Below are positions 50,000 to 56,485 of a stretch of DNA of 56,485 nt, one piece after another (positions within the stretch are counted from its first letter, which is position 1; each line of letters opens with the position of its first letter). The notes below the pieces were generated by a model that was not told where the DNA came from, made no database searches, and was given only the letters and a program-made list of their open reading frames with translations. Both the position numbers and the translations under genes were made by a program. Origin of the DNA: Lentzea flava (GTDB lineage: Bacteria; Actinomycetota; Actinomycetes; Mycobacteriales; Pseudonocardiaceae); assembly GCF_014648475.1 (NCBI RefSeq), contig NZ_BMRE01000052.1, forward strand, positions 1 to 56,485. The letters are read 5' to 3'.

Positions 50000-50941
50000 G
50001 TGAGCACTGTTCTGAAGCGTTTCTCGCTGGTCGGTGTTGCTGTGGCCCTGGTCGCCACCGGATGCGGCACCGGGCCCGCCAAGGCCGGTTCGGCCGCGAT
50101 CGTCGGTGGTCAGGCGATCGAGCTGAAGACCGTCCAGGACCGCACCATCACGGTGCTCAAGAAGGAACCTGCGGCTCAGCAGATGCAGGACCAGGGCAAG
50201 CTCGACCAGGTCTCGCGTCTGGTGCTCGCCGACGAGATCACACACAAGATCGCCGAGCACGCGGCGCAGCGCGAGAACATCACGGTCGACGAGACCAAGG
50301 TGTACGACGCGGTGCAGGAGCGGGGTGGCCCCGAGGCCGCCGCCAAGCAGAGCGAGCAGGACGCCACCACGATCTACCGCCGTCAGCGCGACGTGCTGGT
50401 GATGGGTGAGCTCGCGAAGCGCAACCTCTCCCGGCTCGAGGTCGTGATCGACTTCTTCCAGACCAAGGACCCGAAGGAAGCGAAGGAGAAGGCCGCCGAG
50501 GTCGCGGCCGACGCCTCGAAGATGTCGCGGTTCATCCAGGAGGCCCCGCGCACCACGGGCGGCCAGCAGGCGTCGGCGACGAACCAGAAGGTCCGCGTCA
50601 CCGAGAACCCGTCGCTGGTGCACACCACGCTGTGGGGCGTGAAGCCCGGCACCGTCGTCGCCTTCCCTGCCGACGAGCAGCAGTCCAGCTGGATGGTCGC
50701 GCTGGTCAAGGAGCGCAACACGGTCTCGCCGACGCCCGGCGAGGACGACCTGTCCGAGCGCATCGACCCGCGTCTGCTCGCCGCCTTCGGCCTGCGGATC
50801 GCCCAGTTCCTGGCCGCCGACCTGAACATCGAGGTCAACCCCCGCTACGGCGTGTGGGACCCGACCGACGCGACCGTCGTGGGCAACGCCGGTGAGCGCG
50901 CCGGGTTCGTCGGTGTGACCGCGACCAAGAACAAGTCTTGA
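50000..50941 (+). CDS. SurA-N-like lipoprotein
   Basis: The 313-residue protein has a lipoprotein signal (VAVALVATGCGT, Cys at about 22) and a helical SurA-N-like chaperone region: IVGGQAIELKTVQDRTITVL and VSRLVLADEITHKIAEHAAQ. No complete parvulin PPIase domain follows; the C-terminal part is short and mixed. It may assist folding of exported proteins at the outer face of the membrane. GTG 50000 is close to the mfd stop (14 bases). Its stop overlaps the mazG start. The same order occurs in Streptomyces. Confidence 0.75.
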   Translation: MSTVLKRFSLVGVAVALVATGCGTGPAKAGSAAIVGGQAIELKTVQDRTITVLKKEPAAQQMQDQGKLDQVSRLVLADEITHKIAEHAAQRENITVDETKVYDAVQERGGPEAAAKQSEQDATTIYRRQRDVLVMGELAKRNLSRLEVVIDFFQTKDPKEAKEKAAEVAADASKMSRFIQEAPRTTGGQQASATNQKVRVTENPSLVHTTLWGVKPGTVVAFPADEQQSSWMVALVKERNTVSPTPGEDDLSERIDPRLLAAFGLRIAQFLAADLNIEVNPRYGVWDPTDATVVGNAGERAGFVGVTATKNKS

Positions 50942-51876
50942 TCACCGTCGTCGTCCTCAGCGAGCGGCTCGACGCCGTGCTGCCCGCTGCCGCCCTGCCC
51001 GCGTTGCGCTCGGCCAAGGCCGTCTACGCGGGCGAGGGCGTTCCGGTGGACTTCTGGTCGTCCCTCGGCGTCGACGGGCCCGCACCCGCCGAGGTGGAGG
51101 ACGGCGCGGTGGTGATCACGACGGAACCCTCCGCGTATCCGGGCGCTCACGTGATCACGACGCCGGAACCGATGGGAGCCGCGCTGCTCGACGCGGCCGC
51201 CGTCATGCACCGGTTGCGTTCTCCCGGCGGCTGCCCGTGGGACGCGGAGCAGGACCACCTGTCGTTGCGCCAGTACCTGCTGGAGGAGACCTTCGAACTG
51301 CTGGAGGCGATCGAGGACGGCGACCGCGCGGCGATGCGCGAGGAGCTGGGCGACGTGCTCCTGCAGGTGTTGTTCCACGCGCGGGTCGCGGCCGAGGACC
51401 CCGGTGATCCGTTCGACATCGACGCCGTCGCGGGCGAACTGGTGGCGAAGCTCGTCGGCCGTCACCCGCACGTCTTCGAGGGCCACGACCCGGCCGTGCA
51501 CGACGCGACCTCGCAGCAGCACCGGTGGGAGGAGCTGAAGCAGGTCGAGAAGCGGCGAGAGTCCAGTGTGGACGGTGTAGCGCTCGGTCAGCCCGCGGTC
51601 GCGCTGGCCGCGAAACTGGTGCAGCGCACCAAACGCGCTGGCTTCCCCGTCGATCTGCTGCCGGAGGGCGACGACACGGGCACGACGTTGTTCGCCGTGA
51701 CCGCGCTGGCGAAGCTCGCGGGTGAGGACCCGGAGACGGAACTGCGCCAGGTGTGCCGCCGTTTTGCCACGAACGTCCGCGAGGCGGAGGCCAAGGCACG
51801 GGCCGAAGGTCTGGATTCGCTCACGGCAGAGGACTGGCGGCGTTTTTGGCCTCCTCAACCGGTGAACGTGGGCTAA
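50938..51876 (+). CDS. mazG: Nucleoside triphosphate pyrophosphohydrolase MazG
   Basis: The 312-residue enzyme hydrolyses NTPs to NMP and pyrophosphate, clearing damaged nucleotides. The MazG domain starts near residue 85: MHRLRSPGGCPWDAEQDHLS, the metal-binding E-x-x-E in LLEETFELLEAIEDGD, and EELGDVLLQVLFHARVAAED. The N-terminal 80 residues form a separate domain seen in mycobacterial MazG. A TTG at 50938 (TTGA) is the apparent start, coupled to the lipoprotein gene. The stop TAA at 51874-51876 lies inside the -10 box of the next gene. Confidence 0.92.
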   Translation: MITVVVLSERLDAVLPAAALPALRSAKAVYAGEGVPVDFWSSLGVDGPAPAEVEDGAVVITTEPSAYPGAHVITTPEPMGAALLDAAAVMHRLRSPGGCPWDAEQDHLSLRQYLLEETFELLEAIEDGDRAAMREELGDVLLQVLFHARVAAEDPGDPFDIDAVAGELVAKLVGRHPHVFEGHDPAVHDATSQQHRWEELKQVEKRRESSVDGVALGQPAVALAAKLVQRTKRAGFPVDLLPEGDDTGTTLFAVTALAKLAGEDPETELRQVCRRFATNVREAEAKARAEGLDSLTAEDWRRFWPPQPVNVG

Positions 51877-51879
51877 CGT
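51874..51879 (+). promoter_or_regulatory. -10 box for the tricorn-like peptidase, overlapping the mazG stop
   Basis: TAACGT ends eight bases before GTG 51887, and its first three bases are the mazG stop codon. The following gene can therefore be transcribed independently as a leaderless mRNA. Confidence 0.5.
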
Positions 51880-51886
51880 CGATCTC

Positions 51887-54800
51887 GTGACTTACCTGCG
51901 GTACCCGCACCTGCGCGGTGACTTGGTGACGTTCGTGGCCGAGGACGACGTGTGGCTCGCGCCCGTCGACGGAGGAAGGGCCTGGCGGGCGTCCGCCGAT
52001 CAGGTACCGGCCCGCACACCCCGGTTTTCCCCTGATGGCACGCAGCTGGCCTGGGCCAGCTGGATCGACGGCGCGCCGGAGGTCAGGGTGGCGCCTGTGG
52101 ACGGTGGGCCCGCACGCCGGTTGACGCACTGGGGCGTGGCCCGTACGGCCGTGTCCGGCTGGCTGCCGGACGGGCGGGTGCTCGCCGTGTCGACCACCGG
52201 CCAGATGTCACGCCACCGCAAGCAGGCGCACGCGGTTCCGCTGGACGGCGGACCGTCCGAGGTGCTGCCGTACGGGTGGGTCAACGACGTTTCGTTCGGA
52301 CCGGACGGGCAGGTCGTCACGTCGTCCAGCTACATGCAGGAACCGGCGTGGTGGAAGCGGTACCGCGGCGGCACCGCGGGCAAGCTGTGGGTGGACGTCG
52401 AGGGCACCGGTGAGTTCTCCCGGATTCTCGGTGATCTGAAATCGTCGCTGACGAACCCGATGTGGGTCGACGGGCGGATCGCGTTCCTGTCCGACCACGA
52501 GGGCGTCGGCAGCGTGTACTCCGTGCTGCCGGACGGCACCGACCTGCGCCGTCACACGGCGGGGGAGTTCTACGCGCGCAACGCTTCCACCGACGGCTCA
52601 CGGGTGATCTTCCACCAGGCCGGTGAGCTGTGGCTGCTGGAAGGCCTGTCGGACCTGCGCAAGCTCGACATCAAGCTGGGCGGCCCGCGCACCGGCCTGC
52701 AACGGCACCACGTCAAGGCTTCCGGCAACATCGACTCGTTCTGCGTCGACCACACCGGCCGCGCCTCGGCCGTCGAGGTTCGTGGTTCCGTGCACTGGGT
52801 GACGCATCGCGACGGTCCCGTGCGCGCCCTGGCCGACCGCTCGGACGTCCGCGCGCGGCTGCCTAAGGTGCTCGGCGAGACCGATCACGTGGTGTGGGTG
52901 ACCGACGTCGAGGGCGAGGAAGCCCTGGAGATCGCACCCGTCGGTGGTGTCGAACCGGGCAACACGGCTCGCCGGATCGCCTCCGGGCAGCTGGGGCGGG
53001 TCATGTCGCTGGCCGCCGCGCCCGACGGCTCGCGTGTTGCCGTGGCGACGCACGACGGCCGGTTGTTGTTGGTGGACATCGCTTCCGGTGAAGTGCGCGA
53101 GGTCGTCTCCGGTGCCAACGCGCACGTCACGCACCTCGCCTTCTCCCCGGACTCGTCGTGGCTCGCGTGGTCGCATCCGGGCCCGATCCCGTTGCGGCAC
53201 ATCAAGATGGCGAACACGGCTGATCTGTCCGTTGTGGACGTGACGCCGCTGCGGTTCTCGGACTTCGCACCGTCGTTCACCGAGGACGGCAAGTACCTGG
53301 CGTTCCTGTCGGTCCGCACGTTCGACCCGGTGTACGACGCGCACGTGTTCGACCTGTCGTTCCCCACGGGCTGCCGGCCGCACCTCGTGCCGCTGGCCGC
53401 CACCACGCCGTCGCCGTTCCACCCGATGCAAGGCGGGCGCCCGGTCGGCGACGAGGACAAGGACTCCGACGACGATGACGAGAAGCCGTCGACCACGAAG
53501 GTCGACCTCGAAGGCCTCGCCGACCGCGTCGTGCCGGTGCCCGTCGCGGCCGCCGACTACGTCTCGCTGAAGGCCGCCCGTGGCGGGCTGCTGTGGCTGC
53601 GCAGGCCGTTGCTCGGGGTGCTCGGCGACAACCTGGCCTCGCCGGAAGCACGGCCGCCGCGCACGGTGCTGGAGCGGTTCGACTTCGCGAAGCAGAAGAC
53701 CGACGTCCTGGCGGACAGCGCGGAGGCGTTCGCGGTGTCCGGCGACGGCAAGCGGATGGTGGTCGAGGACCGCGGCGACCTGCGGGTCGTGCCGTCCGAC
53801 AGCAAGGTCGACGAGGACTCGTCCGACTACGTCGACATCGACCTGTCACGCGTGCGGGTCGTGATCGACCCGGCCGCCGAGTGGGCGCAGATGTACGCCG
53901 AGAACGGGCGGCTCATGCGCGACCACTTCTGGCGCACCGACATGGGCGGCGTCGACTGGCAGGGCGAACTGGACCGCTACCGGCCGCTGGTGGCGCAGGT
54001 GGGCAGCCACGACGACCTGGTCGACCTGCTGTGGGAGGTGCAGGGCGAGCTCGGCACCTCGCACGCCTACGTCTGGGGCGAGTCGCCGCGCGTGCCCGCA
54101 TCGCGCCGGCAGGGCCTGCTCGGGGCCGACCTCGCTCTGGTCGACGGTTCCTGGGTCGTCAAGCGCGTGATCCCCGGCGAGACGTCCGACCCGCACGCCC
54201 GTTCGCCGCTCGCCGCGCCTGGCGTGGCCGTGCGCGCGGGTGACGCCATCGTGGCCGTGGACGGTCGTCCTGTCGGTATTGCCGGGCCCGGCGCGTTGTT
54301 GGTGGGGACTGCCGGTAAGCCCGTGGAGCTGACCGTTCGCCCTGCTGGTGGTGGTGAGCTGCGTCGGGTCGTGGTCGTGCCGCTGGCCGATGAGGAGCCG
54401 CTGCGCTACCACGACTGGGTGGCGAACCGCCGTGCGTTCACGCACGCGCTGTCCGGCGGCCGCGTGGGCTACCTGCACGTGCCGGACATGATGGGCGCCG
54501 GCTGGGCCCAGCTGCACCGCGACCTGCGGGTGGAGCTGGCGCGCGAGGCCCTGGTGCTGGACGTCCGCGAGAACGGCGGCGGCCACACCTCGCAGCTGGT
54601 CATCGAGAAGCTCGGCCGCAAGGTCATCGGCTGGTCGGTGGCCCGCGGGTACACGGCGTCGGAGTCCTACCCGCAGGACGCGCCGCGCGGCCCGGTCGTG
54701 GCCGTGGCCGACGAGTACGCCGGTTCGGACGGCGACATCGTCAACGTGGCCATCAAGGAGCTCGGGATCGGGCCCGTGGTCGGCGTCCGGACGTGGGGCG

Positions 54801-55057
54801 GTGTCATCGGCATCGACATGCTCTACACGCTCGTCGACGGCACCATGGTCACCCAACCGAGGTACGCGACGTGGTTCAAGGGCCACGGGTGGGCAGTGGA
54901 GAACTACGGTGTCGACCCGGACATCGAGGTGGTCATGACACCGTCCGACCGCGTTTCCGGGCGGGACCCACAGCTGGAGAAGGCCGTTTCGTTGGCCCTG
55001 GAAAGCCTTTCATCTTCGCCAGCTGCTCACGCTCCGGAGTTGCCACCGCTGGCCTGA
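51887..55057 (+). CDS. Tricorn-like S41-family peptidase
   Basis: The 1056-residue protein has a tricorn layout. Beta-propellers occupy about the first 500 residues (FSPDGTQLAWASWIDGAPEV, LPYGWVNDVSFGPDGQ). An acidic linker (DEDKDSDDDDEKP) and the C1 domain (MGGVDWQGELDRYRPLVAQV) follow. A PDZ segment (GVAVRAGDAIVAVDGRPV) precedes the S41 core with the Ser in YAGSDGDIVN and Gly-rich ENGGGHTSQLV. It should cut peptides in the cytosol, downstream of the proteasome. GTG 51887 fits a leaderless transcript. No signal peptide is present. Confidence 0.88.
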   Translation: MTYLRYPHLRGDLVTFVAEDDVWLAPVDGGRAWRASADQVPARTPRFSPDGTQLAWASWIDGAPEVRVAPVDGGPARRLTHWGVARTAVSGWLPDGRVLAVSTTGQMSRHRKQAHAVPLDGGPSEVLPYGWVNDVSFGPDGQVVTSSSYMQEPAWWKRYRGGTAGKLWVDVEGTGEFSRILGDLKSSLTNPMWVDGRIAFLSDHEGVGSVYSVLPDGTDLRRHTAGEFYARNASTDGSRVIFHQAGELWLLEGLSDLRKLDIKLGGPRTGLQRHHVKASGNIDSFCVDHTGRASAVEVRGSVHWVTHRDGPVRALADRSDVRARLPKVLGETDHVVWVTDVEGEEALEIAPVGGVEPGNTARRIASGQLGRVMSLAAAPDGSRVAVATHDGRLLLVDIASGEVREVVSGANAHVTHLAFSPDSSWLAWSHPGPIPLRHIKMANTADLSVVDVTPLRFSDFAPSFTEDGKYLAFLSVRTFDPVYDAHVFDLSFPTGCRPHLVPLAATTPSPFHPMQGGRPVGDEDKDSDDDDEKPSTTKVDLEGLADRVVPVPVAAADYVSLKAARGGLLWLRRPLLGVLGDNLASPEARPPRTVLERFDFAKQKTDVLADSAEAFAVSGDGKRMVVEDRGDLRVVPSDSKVDEDSSDYVDIDLSRVRVVIDPAAEWAQMYAENGRLMRDHFWRTDMGGVDWQGELDRYRPLVAQVGSHDDLVDLLWEVQGELGTSHAYVWGESPRVPASRRQGLLGADLALVDGSWVVKRVIPGETSDPHARSPLAAPGVAVRAGDAIVAVDGRPVGIAGPGALLVGTAGKPVELTVRPAGGGELRRVVVVPLADEEPLRYHDWVANRRAFTHALSGGRVGYLHVPDMMGAGWAQLHRDLRVELAREALVLDVRENGGGHTSQLVIEKLGRKVIGWSVARGYTASESYPQDAPRGPVVAVADEYAGSDGDIVNVAIKELGIGPVVGVRTWGGVIGIDMLYTLVDGTMVTQPRYATWFKGHGWAVENYGVDPDIEVVMTPSDRVSGRDPQLEKAVSLALESLSSSPAAHAPELPPLA

Positions 55058-55090
55058 CCACCCCATCGTGTGACTAAAGAACTGTGACGG

Positions 55091-55126
55091 ACTGTTCCAT
55101 GTGGACGATCAACCACATGGAACAGT
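55091..55126. terminator. 14-bp perfect hairpin after the peptidase gene
   Basis: ACTGTTCCATGTGG and CCACATGGAACAGT pair exactly around an 8-base loop, 33 bases after the stop. It lacks a T run and precedes the next gene by 25 bases, so a regulatory role is also possible. Confidence 0.65.
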
Positions 55127-55150
55127 TGTCACCGTTCGGGGGTGTCCCAG

Positions 55151-55996
55151 ATGAGTCACCGTGAAGAGCCGCGCAGCGGTCGCGGGTGCTTCGGAGCCGT
55201 GGTCGTCGTGCCGTTCCTGGCACTGGGCGGCATGTTCGCGCTGATCGCGCTCACCGGGTCGCCGGAAGAGGCGCCGCTCGCCGCGCCGCCGCCGTCCCGT
55301 CCCACCTCGCAGTGGTGGACCGAGCCGTTCGAGACCGCGACCTCCCTGTCCACCGTCACGGAAACCGTTGTGGTGGAAGGAGCCGCTCGGGAGGCTCGGG
55401 CTGCTCGGCTGGCCACGCAGACTCGGGTTGCGGTGTCCACTGTCACCGAGACCGTCCGGGCCACCGGGGCGAAACCGCCTGCCGCGCCGCGGAACGAGTC
55501 GCCTGGTGCCGAGGAGCCCGGTGAGCCGGTTCCGACGTCCTCTTCGGACACCTCGGCGCCGCCGGTGGTCACCTCGTCCAGTTCGGTCAAGCCTCCTGCG
55601 CCGCCTGTTGCGCAGCCGCCTGGCACGTCGGCGCCGTCCGATCCGTCTACGCAGACTCCGCCTAGCTCCACGCCTCGGTCGGAGGATCCTGTTCCGCCGG
55701 TCACTCCCACCACGCCTGTTCAGCCTCCTTGTGAGAAGGGGGAGCACGGAAAGGGGCGGGCTGGGGAGTCGGGGCAGCCTGGGCGGTCGGGGCAGCCTGG
55801 GCGGTCTTCCTCGCCGTCTCAGCGGTCTGAGCCTTCCTCGTCGGCTGAAGAGGGCTCCGAAGGGGCTGTTGGCGAGGGCTCCGAAGGGGTTGTCGGAGAG
55901 GGCTCCGAGGGGGCCGTTGAGGTGGGTTTGGAGTTGCCGTTGCCTTCCCCTGCTGAGGTTCTGTCCACGTCCTCCGCGCCTTCGGCAGGGGCCTGA
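55151..55996 (+). CDS. Low-complexity membrane-anchored surface protein
   Basis: The 281-residue protein has one transmembrane helix near the N-terminus (CFGAVVVVPFLALGGMFALI) and then a long extracellular Pro/Ser/Thr/Glu-rich part. STVTETV occurs twice. The C-terminal region contains two GQPGRS units and three near-identical 8-residue units with EGSEG at 55850-55921, encoded by 24-base tandem repeats. I do not recognise a domain; Ser/Thr-rich surfaces of this kind are typical targets of O-mannosylation, and a pmt gene is in this window. ATG 55151 is preferred over a GTG three codons upstream. Confidence 0.6.
   Translation: MSHREEPRSGRGCFGAVVVVPFLALGGMFALIALTGSPEEAPLAAPPPSRPTSQWWTEPFETATSLSTVTETVVVEGAAREARAARLATQTRVAVSTVTETVRATGAKPPAAPRNESPGAEEPGEPVPTSSSDTSAPPVVTSSSSVKPPAPPVAQPPGTSAPSDPSTQTPPSSTPRSEDPVPPVTPTTPVQPPCEKGEHGKGRAGESGQPGRSGQPGRSSSPSQRSEPSSSAEEGSEGAVGEGSEGVVGEGSEGAVEVGLELPLPSPAEVLSTSSAPSAGA
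55850..55921 (+). repeat. 24-base tandem repeat, three units
   Basis: Units at 55850-55873, 55874-55897 and 55898-55921 begin GAGGGCTCCGA and differ at only a few positions. They keep the reading frame (8 codons each). An 18-base unit occurs twice just before, near 55770-55805. Confidence 0.8.
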
Positions 55997-55997
55997 T

Positions 55998-56041
55998 AGA
56001 GGGGGGTTGGGGGTTTCTTCCGCCAAGCCCCAACCCTCTTC
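55998..56041 (+). terminator. Hairpin after the surface protein gene
   Basis: AGGGGGGTTGGGG and CCCCAACCCTCTT pair across a loop of about 15 bases, directly after the stop, and end in TT. Confidence 0.65.
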
Positions 56042-56485
56042 AGGGCTTTGAGAACGCACAGATTGTTTGTGCAGTGCGGGGCTGGGTGTTGCCCGTGCCG
56101 GTCTGCCCCGACCTTGGCCGGCACCGCGTCCTCCTTGGGTCACCCGGCCTGCGGGGCAGTGGCTGTTGCCGCTGCCCCGTTTCTGCGTTTGTTGTTGTGC
56201 GCGTGGGTTTTGTGGGTCGTCCCCCTGGTGCGTTGGCGGGTTCCTGTTGGGTGTCCGTAGGTGGTTGCGTGCCGTAGTCATGTGCCGGTTGCTTTCTGGG
56301 GCTCCGCCCCAGACCCCGCCAATCTGATCAAAGACCCACCAGCGCCTTCAGCGGGTTGATGGCACGCCGGTTGCGTTGGGCGGCTTGCTGTTGCGTGGGT
56401 GGTTGCGTTTCGGGTGGGGTGGGTCTCGTCACGAGCCGCGCGTGAGCGAGCCACACCCAGGGAGGGGTGTCAACTCGGACGAAAA
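56042..56485. other. Non-coding end of the window
   Basis: No gene is visible. The right part is copy 2 of the dispersed repeat (about 56216-56450). The rest has no recognisable feature. Confidence 0.6.
56216..56450 (+). repeat. Dispersed intergenic repeat, copy 2
   Basis: Partner of 35025-35265, in the same orientation. The 60-base and 48-base blocks are identical in both copies, the second block including CTGGGGCTCCGCCCCAG. Between and after them differences are scattered, with no preserved frame. It is followed by CTCGTCACGAG, a short palindrome. Confidence 0.85.

Noticed and set aside
1..56485. CRISPR array
   Set aside because: No series of regularly spaced short direct repeats with unique spacers was seen on either strand.

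Overview
The window looks like a chromosomal segment of a high-GC actinomycete, most probably a member of the Pseudonocardiaceae (Lentzea, Saccharothrix and Lechevalieria are the genera that come to mind). This placement is inferred from GC-rich codons, frequent GTG and TTG starts, leaderless promoters, a mycolate-free but mycobacterium-like gene order, and actinobacteria-only families (RpfB, EspC/WXG100-type proteins, tricorn-like S41 peptidase, DivIVA-repeat proteins). The backbone pmt-rsmI-metG-tatD-rpfB-ksgA-ispE-(acyl-AMP ligase)-pth-rplY-prs-glmU-tetR-mfd-mazG matches the order of the Mycobacterium tuberculosis Rv1002c-Rv1022 region, from general knowledge of that genome, with lineage-specific genes inserted.

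Positions 1-5270 are a decayed mobile region of visibly lower GC. It holds a tRNA 3'-end attachment core with arm-type repeats, two broken tyrosine recombinases, scraps of a resolvase-type HTH and an excisionase, two degenerate IS256-family transposases, and between the two IS remnants one intact gene for a MecA-N-type class B penicillin-binding protein. A gene for an unknown protein has lost its 5' end at the second IS remnant.

Positions 5360-13761 are accessory. They carry a cupin, a secreted protein, a SEFIR-SseB fusion followed by two small type VII secretion-like proteins, a membrane Ser/Thr kinase with a C-terminal kinase domain, a PD-(D/E)XK-like protein bracketed by a duplicated 3' flank, and an ECF sigma factor with its membrane partner and a divergent exported protein.

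Positions 13748-29570 carry protein O-mannosyltransferase, RsmI, a PadR-controlled ABC exporter, MetRS, TatD, RpfB with a long leader, KsgA, a methionine ABC importer (metNIQ) behind an S-box riboswitch plus a Cys-containing leader peptide, IspE and an ABC-F protein. Positions 29571-39749 carry an eight-repeat DivIVA-like protein divergent from a fatty-acyl-AMP ligase, then the minus-strand group rplY / DivIVA-repeat / pth / small Cys protein, the glmU-prs pair, a GGDEF protein and tRNA-Gln.

Positions 39838-46341 are small metabolic and regulatory genes: a hydrolase, a desaturase with a TetR-type operator and a nearby tetR, an SRPBCC-marR pair behind a perfect palindrome, a PQQ sugar dehydrogenase-like lipoprotein, and flavin reductase, DUF4291 and RidA proteins. 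Positions 46431-55996 carry mfd, a SurA-like lipoprotein, mazG, a tricorn-like peptidase and a low-complexity surface protein. An approximately 240-base non-coding repeat occurs twice, near 35025-35265 and 56216-56450.
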